Assembly: GCA_045637505.1 (NCBI GenBank)
Contig: JAZTZO010000017.1
Coordinates: 1-35,517, forward strand
DNA from: RGIG4079 sp045637505
GTDB taxonomy: Bacteria > Bacteroidota > Bacteroidia > Bacteroidales > Muribaculaceae
DNA: 35,517 bases
Direction: 5' to 3'
The translations under genes and the position numbers were made by a program. Position 1 is the stretch's first letter. Each line of letters opens with the position of its first letter. The notes beneath the pieces were generated by a model that was given only the letters and a program-made list of their open reading frames with translations, searched no databases and had not been told where the DNA came from. Of the stretch, positions 1 through 7,412 are shown piece after piece.

Positions 1-119
1 GAAAACCTGTTAAAGTTGCGATGATTGCAGTAGTAAATAAACTTCTAAAACAAATTTTCGCTATTGTAAAAAATAATTGCTTTTATGATGAAAATTTCTC
101 TAAAAATATTTGTTTTTGA
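1..119 (+). CDS. IS110-family transposase, C-terminal fragment (5' end outside window)
   Basis: An open frame enters from the left edge (first full codon at 3) and stops with TGA at 117-119. The 38 residues read KPVKVAMIAVVNKLLKQIFA followed by IVKNNCFYDENFSKNICF. This matches the extreme C-terminus of IS110/IS116/IS902-type transposases (a K-x-x-K-V-A-hydrophobic stretch, then a M/VNKLL-x-x-x-F/YA-x-VK segment and a Y/F-D-x-x-F/Y tail). IS110 enzymes are DEDD transposases that excise circular intermediates. Only the tail is visible, so whether the element is intact cannot be told. The IS right end should lie in the next few tens of bases, just before the repeat cluster. Confidence 0.75.
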   Translation, partial: KPVKVAMIAVVNKLLKQIFAIVKNNCFYDENFSKNICF

Positions 120-125
120 ACACAG

Positions 126-388
126 TTCATTCTGTCTAAAAAATCTGCGAGTTTCAGCGGTTTCAGCGTGAGAATAATATATAATTCAGCCCATTCTGTC
201 CAAAAAACACCACGCCTAGGAAGATATGAACAGAATGACAAAAATATTCAGAATGACACAAATTTATTTGATTAATTTTCATTGCGTTAGCCTTATGTTC
301 ATTCTGTCATTCTGTCTAAATTACTCTGCGCCTTTCAGCGGTTTCGGCGTGAGAATAAATTGCTCCATTCTGTCTAAAAAATCTGCGC
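126..388 (+). repeat. Cluster of short dispersed repeats (TCTGCG..TTTCAGCG..GCGTGA units and ATTCTGTC words)
   Basis: This gene-free stretch is built from repeated blocks. Units starting TCTGCG and continuing TTTCAGCGGTTTC-GCGTGAGAATAA occur at 144-177 and 325-359, with a truncated copy at 382-388. The word ATTCTGTC occurs at 129-136, 191-198, 301-308, 309-316 and 368-375, and inverted CAGAATGACA copies occur at about 231-257, so parts could fold. The same blocks recur at 15634-15893, and the TCTGCG unit also at 6021-6050 and 6178-6208 next to a GxxExxY gene. Short reading frames here are not convincing genes because they only translate the repeats. Confidence 0.8.
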
Positions 389-402
389 AAAATGGTGTAT
401 GG

Positions 403-442
403 GCATAAAAAAAGAAAAACGCTGACTCAAATGAATCAGCGT
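403..442 (-). terminator. Rho-independent terminator of tRNA-Gln
   Basis: Read on the minus strand, CGCTGA and TCAGCG form a stem with a 10-base loop (420-441), followed immediately by a T-rich tail (403-418, TTTTTCTTTTTTT). It begins about 11 bases after the tRNA 3' end and is correctly oriented for it. Confidence 0.8.
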
Positions 443-452
443 CGTTCTTAAG

Positions 453-523
453 TTGTCTTACCAGGACTCGAACCTAGACAGGCAGAACCAAAAACTGCAG
501 TGCTACCATTACACCATAAGACA
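453..523 (-). tRNA. tRNA-Gln (anticodon TTG)
   Basis: The minus strand folds as a complete 71-nt tRNA: acceptor TGTCTTA/TAAGACA with discriminator A, a 3-bp D stem (GTG/CAC), anticodon arm GCAGT-TTTTGGT-TCTGC giving anticodon TTG, and T arm CTAGG-TTCGAGT-CCTGG. The CCA end is not encoded. Positions 31 and 39 are T and T, so the last pair of the anticodon stem is a mismatch; the other four pairs are intact. It has its own promoter and terminator. Confidence 0.93.
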
Positions 524-559
524 ATCCTTATTGCCCAAGACTTCCGTCCTAAAGCGTTG

Positions 560-591
560 CAAAGGTACGCACAATATTTTTGTTGTGCAAA
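560..591 (-). promoter_or_regulatory. Promoter of tRNA-Gln
   Basis: On the minus strand TTTG (591-588) is followed by 20 bases and TACCTTTG (567-560), matching the Bacteroidetes -33/-7 consensus TTTG-N19/20-TAnnTTTG. The start site should be near 553, about 30 bases before the tRNA. The spacer contains the inverted repeat GCACAA/TTGTGC (569-574 and 583-588), which could also serve as a hairpin after tyrS. Confidence 0.75.
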
Positions 592-620
592 TATTTTTGC
601 AACTTTTTTTGAAATATTTT

Positions 621-1913
621 TTACTTGGCAATTAGCAAGAAGTAGTTTTTCTTGCCTTTTTGCACGAGTATGTATTTGTTGTTGAGGAGCATATCAACGG
701 TTGCGTCGGTGTAAACATCGGCAATTTTTTCTTTATTGATTGATACGCCACCTTGTTGTGCCAATTTGCGAAGTTCGCCTTTAGAAGGGAATACATTGGC
801 TTTTTCGGTTAAGAGGTCGGCGATTTTGATGCCTGCTTCGATGTCGGCTTTTTCAACTTCAAAAGTTGGTACACCTTCAAACACTGCCAAAAGTGTAGCC
901 TCATCGATTTTGCGAAGAGTTTCTGATGCTTTGTTGCTGAAGAGGATTTGTGATGCTTCAACGGCTGCTTCATATTCTTCGGCCGAGTGAACCATTGTGG
1001 TGATTTCTTTAGCAAGGCGTTTTTGCAATGGGCGCAAGCCTGGGTCTTTGGCTTGTTCGTCAACCAATGCTTGAATTTCTTCGCGTGAGAGTTCGGTGAA
1101 GATTTTGATATATTTTTCGGCGTCGGCGTCAGATACATTCAACCAGAATTGGTAGAATTTGTAGGGAGAAGTGTATCGAGGATCGAGCCACACATTACCG
1201 CTTTCGGTTTTGCCAAATTTTCCACCGTCGGCTTTAGTGATAAGAGGGCAGGTGAGTGCATATGCTTCGCCACCTACGGTGCGACGAATGAGTTCGGTGC
1301 CAGTGGTGATGTTGCCCCATTGGTCAGAGCCACCGAGTTGAAGACGGCAGTTTTTGTCTTTGTAGAGAGTGAGGAAGTCATATCCTTGCACGAGTTGGTA
1401 AGAGAACTCGGTGAACGACATACCTTGTTGAGATTCTCCCGAAAGGCGTTTTTTTACCGAGTCTTTAGCCATCATATAGTTTACGGTGATGTGTTTACCC
1501 ACATCGCGAATGAAGTCGAGGAATGAGAAGTTTTTCATCCAGTCGTAGTTGTTGACCAACTCGGCTGCGTTGGGAGCATCGCTATCAAAGTCGAGAAACT
1601 TGGCAAGTTGTTTTTTGATCGCCTCTTGATTGTGACGGAGAGTTTCTTCGTCGAGGAGCTTGCGTTCTTGGCTTTTCATTGATGGGTCGCCAATCATACC
1701 TGTTGCACCACCAACGAGAGCGATGGGTTTGTGTCCAGCGCGTTGGAAGTGTTTAAGCATCATCACACCCACAAGGTGCCCAATATGTAGAGAGTCGGCA
1801 GTGGGGTCAATACCCAAGTATGCCGTAGTCATTTCTTTTTTTAGTTGTTCTTCGGTTCCTGGCATCACGGTGTGAATCATGCCACGCCAGGTCAATTCTT
1901 CAATAAAGTCCAT
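621..1913 (-). CDS. tyrS: Tyrosyl-tRNA synthetase
   Basis: Class Ic cytosolic aminoacyl-tRNA synthetase that attaches tyrosine to tRNA-Tyr using ATP. The 430-residue product has the usual bacterial TyrRS length. The Rossmann-fold HIGH motif is at residues 43-46 (SLHIGHL), the tyrosine-binding region YQLVQGYDF at about 172-180 and GGSDQWGN at 194-201. The KMSKS-equivalent loop is KFGKT (232-236), the normal bacterial variant. The C-terminal ~70 residues form an S4 RNA-binding domain (LRKLAQQGGVSINKEKI). The start is 30 bases after the stop of the upstream aminotransferase on the same strand, so the two are probably cotranscribed. The tRNA-Gln downstream has its own promoter. Confidence 0.97.
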   Translation of the reverse strand: MDFIEELTWRGMIHTVMPGTEEQLKKEMTTAYLGIDPTADSLHIGHLVGVMMLKHFQRAGHKPIALVGGATGMIGDPSMKSQERKLLDEETLRHNQEAIKKQLAKFLDFDSDAPNAAELVNNYDWMKNFSFLDFIRDVGKHITVNYMMAKDSVKKRLSGESQQGMSFTEFSYQLVQGYDFLTLYKDKNCRLQLGGSDQWGNITTGTELIRRTVGGEAYALTCPLITKADGGKFGKTESGNVWLDPRYTSPYKFYQFWLNVSDADAEKYIKIFTELSREEIQALVDEQAKDPGLRPLQKRLAKEITTMVHSAEEYEAAVEASQILFSNKASETLRKIDEATLLAVFEGVPTFEVEKADIEAGIKIADLLTEKANVFPSKGELRKLAQQGGVSINKEKIADVYTDATVDMLLNNKYILVQKGKKNYFLLIAK

Positions 1914-1943
1914 TGTGTTAACTATATGTGTTAAAATTGTTGA

Positions 1944-3137
1944 TTATGCGAGTTTAGCAAGAGCTTCTTTGATGCGACGCATAGCTTCGCGAATGTTGTC
2001 GTCGCTTGTAGCATATGATAGGCGAATGTATCCAGGGAGGCAGAATGCTTCGCCGTCAACGGTTGCCACATGTCCTTCTTCGAGGAGATACATTGCGAGG
2101 TCGGCAGCGTTGTTGATTACTTTGTCGCCATATTTCTTTCCAAAGTAGCTTGACACTTCGGGGAAGAGGTAGAAGGCTCCTTGAGGTTCGTTGACTTTAA
2201 TGCCTGGGATTTCGCGAGCGAGCGATACAACGAGGTCGCGACGGCGTTGGAATGCTACGCGCATCTCTTCGATGCAGTCTTGTGGTCCGAGGTAGGCTGC
2301 TTCGGCCGCTTTTTGAGCGATTGATGAAGCGCCCGAGGTGTATTGGCTTTGGAGTTTGTTGGTTGCTTTAGCTACCCATAGAGGAGCAGCGATGAACCCA
2401 ATACGCCAACCGGTCATTGCGTATGCTTTTGAAACACCGTTTACGATAATCACGCGGTCGGCAATTTCGGGGAATGAACCGAGTGATGTAAATTCGCCAG
2501 TAAAGTTGATGTGTTCGTAAATTTCGTCGGCAAGAACAAGCACATCGGGATATTTAGCAAGGACTTCAACCAATCCTTTTAATTCTTCTTTGGTGTAAAC
2601 GCTACCGGTGGGATTTGAAGGAGAGCAAATCAACACCATACGAGTTTTGGGCGTGATTGCTGCTTCGAGTTGCTCGGGGGTAACTTTAAAATCTTGTTCT
2701 ATTGATGCAGGAACAAGCACATTAGTACCTTCGGCAAGTTTGACCATTTCTACATAGCTCACCCAAGCAGGAGTGGGGATTACTACTTCGTCACCAGGGT
2801 TGATTACGCTGAGGATAACATTGCAGAGCGATTGTTTAGCACCGCCCGAAACTACGATTTGCTCGGGAGCGTAATCGAGGCCGTTTTCGTTTTTGAGCTT
2901 GTCGGCGATGGCTTTGCGTAACGATAGATAACCTGGAACGGCGGTGTAGAAAGTAAAGTTTTCATCGATAGCGCGTTTGGCTGCCTCTTTAATGTGGTCG
3001 GGAGTGTTGAAGTCGGGCTCGCCAACAGAGAGGTTAATAACATCAATGCCTTGAGCTTTAAGCTCGTTGCTTTTTTGTGACATCGCTAATGTTTGCGATG
3101 GAGAAAGCGATTGAACACGGTCAGAAATATGAGTCAT
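1944..3137 (-). CDS. aspC: Pyridoxal-phosphate aminotransferase, aspartate aminotransferase type
   Basis: Fold-type I, class I/II aminotransferase of 397 residues, interconverting aspartate and oxaloacetate with glutamate/2-oxoglutarate as partner. N-terminal LSVGEPDFNTP (36-46) is the substrate-arm signature of aspartate/prephenate aminotransferases (Ib subgroup). SPSNPTG is at 172-178, the PLP-contacting ADEIYEH at 203-209, the Schiff-base lysine is K237 in VSKAYAMTGWRIG, and the C-terminal carboxylate-binding arginine lies in GYIRLSYA. Specificity within the subgroup cannot be settled by eye. First gene of a likely two-gene unit with tyrS. Confidence 0.9.
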   Translation of the reverse strand: MTHISDRVQSLSPSQTLAMSQKSNELKAQGIDVINLSVGEPDFNTPDHIKEAAKRAIDENFTFYTAVPGYLSLRKAIADKLKNENGLDYAPEQIVVSGGAKQSLCNVILSVINPGDEVVIPTPAWVSYVEMVKLAEGTNVLVPASIEQDFKVTPEQLEAAITPKTRMVLICSPSNPTGSVYTKEELKGLVEVLAKYPDVLVLADEIYEHINFTGEFTSLGSFPEIADRVIIVNGVSKAYAMTGWRIGFIAAPLWVAKATNKLQSQYTSGASSIAQKAAEAAYLGPQDCIEEMRVAFQRRRDLVVSLAREIPGIKVNEPQGAFYLFPEVSSYFGKKYGDKVINNAADLAMYLLEEGHVATVDGEAFCLPGYIRLSYATSDDNIREAMRRIKEALAKLA

Positions 3138-3174
3138 TTTATTGAAATTGATGATTTTTTATTTATTAATGTTG

Positions 3175-3206
3175 CAAAGATAGTTATTTTAATTCATAAA
3201 TCACAA
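3175..3206 (-). promoter_or_regulatory. Promoter of aspC-tyrS
   Basis: On the minus strand TATCTTTG (3182-3175) matches the TAnnTTTG -7 element; TTG (3206-3204) lies 21 bases upstream as a plausible -33. The predicted start is about 30 bases before the aminotransferase ATG. Confidence 0.65.
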
Positions 3207-3386
3207 TTAACTCGATTAAATCTCGTTGCGCCACTCTGAGTTGGTAATGCGTAACTCATTGTCGGGGATGCTTAAAGTAGCATAAATAACTCAAGTAGGA
3301 GGTTGTGATGACGCAGTGGTTGTTTGACAATAAAGAGCATAATAGTCGCAATTTTTATTATGATAGATTTTTTTATTCTCGATATA

Positions 3387-3417
3387 TTGGGAATATTGCA
3401 GTTTATGTGTAAATTTG
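3387..3417 (+). promoter_or_regulatory. Promoter of the DUF4836-ABC operon
   Basis: TTG (3387-3389), a 20-base spacer and TAAATTTG (3410-3417) match the Bacteroidetes promoter. The start site would fall near 3424, giving a leader of about 20 bases before the ATG at 3443. The rest of the 305-base divergent gap (3138-3442) shows no other recognisable feature. Confidence 0.7.
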
Positions 3418-3442
3418 TGAAAATGATAAAATTTAAAATGTT

Positions 3443-4816
3443 ATGAAACGAATATTTTATGCAATGGTTGTTGCTATGGTGGCATTGGTGATGCCATCGT
3501 GTGCAAGTGATGCGAATGAGGTGTTGGATACAATACCTGCCGACGCTCAAATGCTAACTATGATTGATGTGGCATCGGCGATGAAACACTTTGGAGTAGA
3601 GGTTGGTGCCGATGGGTTTACTTTTGCTCCCGAGATTCAAAATGTGAAATCGTTGGTTGAAAATGCGATTCCTGCCGAGGAGCAAAAGAGTGTTGCTCAA
3701 AAGGTGAGCGCGTTTATGGCTTTGATTGATGTGGAAAACATTGCCGGTTATCTCTCGGCCGATGGAACTGTATATTTCACTACGATAGTAAAAAATGAAG
3801 GTTTGTTGGAAAAAACATTGACCGAGAATGGTATAGCTAAATCGCAAGTTGCAGGTTTTGGCTGTTATAAACTCGATGGCGGTGTGTATATGTTGGTCAA
3901 GGATGCTCAAGTGTGGATTGTAGAGAGAGAGGGCGATGCCGAAAAACTAAAAGCCGAACTCAATAAAGCTTCATCAAATCCTATTACATCTAACACCACT
4001 GTGTGTGAATATCTTGCTCAAGACAATGATGTGAATGCTGTGGCTTCGACCAAGCAGTTGAATGTCGAAGAATTGGGCAAAGATGGTTGGATTAGAGTAT
4101 CGGCCAATATGAAGGGCACTGGCGTAGAGGCAACCTTGTCGGCAATGAAATCTGGTGGTGCGCTTATTGATTTTAGCGAGTATTTAGGCGAAATCAATGA
4201 CGATGTATTGAAATATATACCACAAAAATCGATGATGGCTGTGGCATTGGGCATTGACTCAAATATGAAATGGGATTTGCTCGACAAAGTGTTGGCAACG
4301 ATGTCGTATGGCGATCGTGCTACAGCCGAGTTGTTCCGTCCTTATATCGAGTCGATTGATGGTAGTGTGTTGTTGACTGTCTCTCCTGCTGTAGAGGGCG
4401 TTACTCCTCGAATGATGCAATCGCCCGACGCTTGGGAAATGAAGTTTATGGCACACATGCCTCAAGATAAAATTGATGGCGCAATCCAAAAGATTGTATC
4501 GACTATTGAGGCCGATTATCGAATAACTTTACCTCGCGAGGGAGACTTTTATGTGCTTCCTAACCCCGAAATGCCTATGAAAGTGGGTAGCCTTGACGGA
4601 TATTTTGTTATAGCCAAAGGTGGCGTAGCTGTTGATGCAAGTAGCGACTATATGAAGCAAGCAATGAAAGGTGCGCGCGTGGCGGCTGCTTTGAAGGGCG
4701 AAAATATTATGCCTGCACTCAAGGCTATGGAGTGGAATTTGAGGGTTGAAGATAAAGAAGTGAAGGTGTCTTTGTCGTTGAAACTGTCAAATCGCTTGAT
4801 AGACTATATGCTTTAA
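3443..4816 (+). CDS. DUF4836-family lipoprotein
   Basis: A 457-residue exported lipoprotein: signal peptide with hydrophobic core 6-18 and a lipobox ending at C20 (VMPSC). The mature start (D-x-IPADAQMLTMIDV) resembles DUF4836 proteins of Bacteroidetes, which typically begin with an IPADA-x-hydrophobic strand and have no known enzyme activity. No transmembrane segment or catalytic motif is visible after the signal. It is followed after 16 bases by an ABC ATPase and, beyond an inserted repeat unit, by an FtsX-like permease, so it may be the envelope partner of that transporter (inference from context). Confidence 0.75.
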   Translation: MKRIFYAMVVAMVALVMPSCASDANEVLDTIPADAQMLTMIDVASAMKHFGVEVGADGFTFAPEIQNVKSLVENAIPAEEQKSVAQKVSAFMALIDVENIAGYLSADGTVYFTTIVKNEGLLEKTLTENGIAKSQVAGFGCYKLDGGVYMLVKDAQVWIVEREGDAEKLKAELNKASSNPITSNTTVCEYLAQDNDVNAVASTKQLNVEELGKDGWIRVSANMKGTGVEATLSAMKSGGALIDFSEYLGEINDDVLKYIPQKSMMAVALGIDSNMKWDLLDKVLATMSYGDRATAELFRPYIESIDGSVLLTVSPAVEGVTPRMMQSPDAWEMKFMAHMPQDKIDGAIQKIVSTIEADYRITLPREGDFYVLPNPEMPMKVGSLDGYFVIAKGGVAVDASSDYMKQAMKGARVAAALKGENIMPALKAMEWNLRVEDKEVKVSLSLKLSNRLIDYML

Positions 4817-4832
4817 GCACGATAGTGTTATT

Positions 4833-5492
4833 ATGATAGATACTATTATATTAAATAATGTGTTGCCACGAGTCTTTGCCGGGGGTGAAAATGAACCCCC
4901 GGTGAAGGGGTCGCAGGTGTGGTTGCAAAAACTTGAATTCCACCAGTCGCAAAGTTATCTCATTGAAGCCGAGTCGGGTACAGGCAAATCATCGTTGTGT
5001 AGTTTTATCTATGGCAATAGATGTGACTATAGTGGTGAGATACTTTTTGACGGGGTGAATGTGAAAAGTTTCTCCATAGCCCGTTGGAGCGAGTTGCGCA
5101 CCCATGCTCTTGCGTTGCTTCCACAAGAAATGCGTCTATTCCCCGAATTGACTGTATTGGAAAATATTCAGATAAAAAATCGTTTGACCGATTACAAGAC
5201 CGAAGGCGAAATTCTTGAGATGTTACGCCGATTAGAAATCTCCGAAAAAGTACATCAGCAAGCAGCCTATTTATCAGTAGGTCAGCAACAACGAGTGGCC
5301 ATAGTGAGGGCATTATGCCAGCCTATGGATTTTTTGATTCTCGATGAACCGGTGAGCCACCTCGATGAGCGCAATAATGAAATAGTTGCACAACTCATAC
5401 AAGAAGAAGCCTCTGCTCAAAATGCGAGCATAATAGCCACATCGGTAGGAAACAAAATCAGTATCTCGTTTGATGAAGTGATAAGTTTGTAA
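4833..5492 (+). CDS. ABC transporter ATP-binding protein (LolD/FtsE-like) with divergent motifs
   Basis: Cytosolic ATPase subunit, 219 residues. Walker A is AESGTGKS (46-53), with Ala replacing the first Gly of GxxGxGKS. The Q-loop is Q98, the signature is LSVGQ (147-151) and Walker B is FLILDE (167-172) with D-loop SHLDE. The position usually holding the H-loop His (IIATH) reads IIATS (200-204). The permease expected next is separated by the GxxExxY insertion and begins at 6153. Together with the lipoprotein upstream it probably forms a MacB/Lol-like three-gene export or lipoprotein-handling system. The divergent motifs suggest a weakly hydrolysing or specialised ATPase, unless they are normal for this subfamily. 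Confidence 0.85.
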   Translation: MIDTIILNNVLPRVFAGGENEPPVKGSQVWLQKLEFHQSQSYLIEAESGTGKSSLCSFIYGNRCDYSGEILFDGVNVKSFSIARWSELRTHALALLPQEMRLFPELTVLENIQIKNRLTDYKTEGEILEMLRRLEISEKVHQQAAYLSVGQQQRVAIVRALCQPMDFLILDEPVSHLDERNNEIVAQLIQEEASAQNASIIATSVGNKISISFDEVISL

Positions 5493-6055
5493 TGGTGGTT
5501 GATCAATCGCACGCAGATATCGCAGAAAAAACGCTGAAATATAAATTAAATAAAAAGCATGACTGTAGCTGAAATAAATGAACTAGGGTATAAAGTTAGA
5601 GGGGCGATTTATAATGTTTACAAGGAACTTGGTATGGGATTGTTGGAGTCGGTATATCAAGAGGCCTTGGCTATAGAACTTTGTCAAAATGGGATAAAGG
5701 TTGAACGAGAAGTGTTTGTTCCAGTTTATTATAAAGGGATTAGGCTTCAATCGTCATTTAGAATAGATTTGTTAGTGGAAAATACGATAATAGTAGAGGT
5801 TAAATCGGTTTCGGAATTAAGCGAATCGCATTATAAACAGTTGATAAATTATTTAAAGCTAACAGATAAGCCTCTTGGATATCTTGTGAATTTTAATGCT
5901 TCCAATATTTTAAAAAGTATTCATCGAGTAGTAAATAATTTGGATGAAAATTAGAGTATAAGTGCTTTATATATTAGGCTTTACGGAATAGAAAATGAGA
6001 GGAGGAAAGAATAAATAATATCTGCGTCTTTCAGCGTTTTCCGCGTGAAAAACGA
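5493..6055 (+). mobile_element. Putative mobile unit: GxxExxY gene between inverted repeat ends
   Basis: The left end, block A (5493-5552), starts one base after the ATPase stop. The right end, block B (5979-6055), contains TCTGCGTCTTTCAGCG and TTTTCCGCGTG. Reverse-complementing A gives TTTCAGCGTTTTTTCTGCG and CTGCGTG, so A and B carry the same words in opposite orientation, like imperfect terminal inverted repeats. The GxxExxY gene (5559-5954) is the only gene between them. The unit splits an ABC ATPase from its likely permease. A second A-B pair without a gene follows at 6068-6213. No target-site duplication could be fixed by eye. Confidence 0.55.
5559..5954 (+). CDS. GxxExxY family protein (PD-(D/E)XK nuclease-like, TIGR04256)
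   Basis: A 131-residue protein with the family-naming motif G27-x-x-E30-x-x-Y33 in ELGMGLLESVYQEAL. A nuclease-like core follows: D70 in FRIDLLVE and E80-V-K82 in IIVEVKS, which matches the D-x(n)-E-x-K pattern, then Q94 in YKQLINYLK and the C-terminal beta strand GYLVNFN. Families of this type have no established role; DNA cleavage is an inference from the fold. All catalytic-looking residues are present, so the gene appears intact. It is the only cargo between the inverted repeat blocks at 5493-5552 and 5979-6055. Codon use is more AT-rich than the neighbouring operons. Confidence 0.88.
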   Translation: MTVAEINELGYKVRGAIYNVYKELGMGLLESVYQEALAIELCQNGIKVEREVFVPVYYKGIRLQSSFRIDLLVENTIIVEVKSVSELSESHYKQLINYLKLTDKPLGYLVNFNASNILKSIHRVVNNLDEN

Positions 6056-6067
6056 AGCTGTGCTATG

Positions 6068-6213
6068 TGGTGGTTGATCAATCGTACGCAGATATCGCAG
6101 AAAAAACGCTGAAATATTAACTAAATAAGGTGATGCCTTTACGGAATAGGAAATGAGAGAAGAAAAGAAAAATAATATCTGCGTCTTTCAGCGGTTTCCG
6201 CGTGAAAAACGAG
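6068..6213 (+). mobile_element. Gene-less second copy of the GxxExxY unit ends (MITE-like)
   Basis: Block A2 (6068-6127) matches A1 (5493-5552) at 57 of 60 positions by eye. Block B2 (6137-6213) matches B1 (5979-6055) with a handful of differences. Only 9 bases (6128-6136) separate A2 from B2, where the first unit has about 425 bases including the gene. It therefore looks like a deletion derivative or an empty copy placed directly after the gene-bearing unit in the same orientation. Its right end contains the ATG used as the longest start of the downstream permease. Confidence 0.6.
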
Positions 6214-7412
6214 GTTCAAAAAATTTGTTAGTGTGGCGGTTGCTTCGCAAGAATATAAGTGTGGGGCAAATTGTGGGATATGCCGTTGCTAATCTTGTGG
6301 GATTGGCGATTGTGCTCACAGCCATACAGTTCTATAACGATGTGAGTGGAGTGTGGGAAGAGGACGACTCCTTTTTCTCTAAAGATTATTTGATAATATC
6401 GAAGCGCGTGTCGGGGCTGAATAGTTTATTGGGAAGCACTGCTTTTACCGACAAAGATATAGAAGATATCGAATCGCAATCTTGGATTCGCAAGGTGGGG
6501 CGTTTTACGGCTGCCACTTTTGACGTGAGAGCCTCGGTCGATTTAGGAGGTAAGGGAATGTCGTCGGCATTGTTTCTTGAGGCAATTCCCGATGAATTTT
6601 TTGATGTAAAGCCTCGCGGTTGGGGCTTTGAGCCAGGACAAAAGGAGGTCCCAATTATTTTGTCAAAAGATTATCTCGCTTTGTATAACTTCGGATTTGC
6701 TGCTACGCGTGGATTGCCTCAGTTGAGCGAATCAACGATAGGGAAAGTGCCGTTAAAGTTGTATCTTTCAAGCGATAATGGTAATGTGACCGAGGTGTGT
6801 GATGCACGCATCGTGGGATTTTCTTCGCGCATGAACACCATTGCCGTGCCACACGATTTTCTTGAATGGGCCAATGAGAGATATGCTTCGAATGAGGATA
6901 AATCGCCCTCGCGCTTGATAATAGAGGTAAATAGCCCTGGGAACCCCGATATCGCTAAATATCTTGAGGCTAATAACTATGAGGTGGCAGGCGACAAGGT
7001 TGACAATGGAAAGGCGTCATATTTCTTGTCGATTGTGACAGGAGTAGTGGTGAGTGTGGGGGTAATTATCAGCGTTCTTGCCTTCTTTATCTTGCTGTTG
7101 AGCATTTATTTGTTGTTGCAAAAGAATAAGCAAAAACTTCACGACTTGATGTTGCTGGGCTATACTCCATCGCAAGTGGCTCGCCAATATTATATATTGG
7201 TGGGGGCAGTTAATGGTATAGTTTTATGCTTGGCGCTGATTGTGGTAGCATTGTCGTCGATGATGTGGAGTGCGCCACTTGCCGACTTGGGTGTTGACGG
7301 AGGTTCAATGTTTCCCTCTATTGTTGTGGGTGTGGTAGTGATGACATTGATAACTATAGGCAATTTCATCGCGATATCTCGAAAAGTTGAGCGAAATTTT
7401 TACGACAATTAA
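6153..7412 (+). CDS. FtsX/MacB-like ABC transporter permease with repeat-derived N-terminus
   Basis: Inner-membrane permease of 419 residues in the longest form. It has one N-terminal membrane segment (about 36-62), a periplasmic domain (about 65-285) and three C-terminal segments (about 290-325, 350-372 and 385-408), with a cytoplasmic coupling stretch KNKQKLHDLMLLGYTPSQVA as in FtsX domains. Residues 1-20 are translated from repeat block B2; family-like sequence begins at LVWRLLRKNISVGQ. The native start is therefore doubtful: ATG 6153 lies inside the repeat, while TTG 6225, about 10 bases after a GAGG, would give a conventional N-terminus. The likely partner ATPase is at 4833-5492. Confidence 0.85.
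   Translation: MREEKKNNICVFQRFPREKRGSKNLLVWRLLRKNISVGQIVGYAVANLVGLAIVLTAIQFYNDVSGVWEEDDSFFSKDYLIISKRVSGLNSLLGSTAFTDKDIEDIESQSWIRKVGRFTAATFDVRASVDLGGKGMSSALFLEAIPDEFFDVKPRGWGFEPGQKEVPIILSKDYLALYNFGFAATRGLPQLSESTIGKVPLKLYLSSDNGNVTEVCDARIVGFSSRMNTIAVPHDFLEWANERYASNEDKSPSRLIIEVNSPGNPDIAKYLEANNYEVAGDKVDNGKASYFLSIVTGVVVSVGVIISVLAFFILLLSIYLLLQKNKQKLHDLMLLGYTPSQVARQYYILVGAVNGIVLCLALIVVALSSMMWSAPLADLGVDGGSMFPSIVVGVVVMTLITIGNFIAISRKVERNFYDN

Noticed and set aside
226..685. Short plus-strand reading frames of about 60 codons at the left end
   Set aside because: They translate dispersed repeats or cross the tRNA-Gln gene, and have no plausible ribosome binding site or protein features.
2338..2520. Small plus-strand frame opposite the aminotransferase
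   Set aside because: It is antisense to a conserved coding region with no independent evidence.
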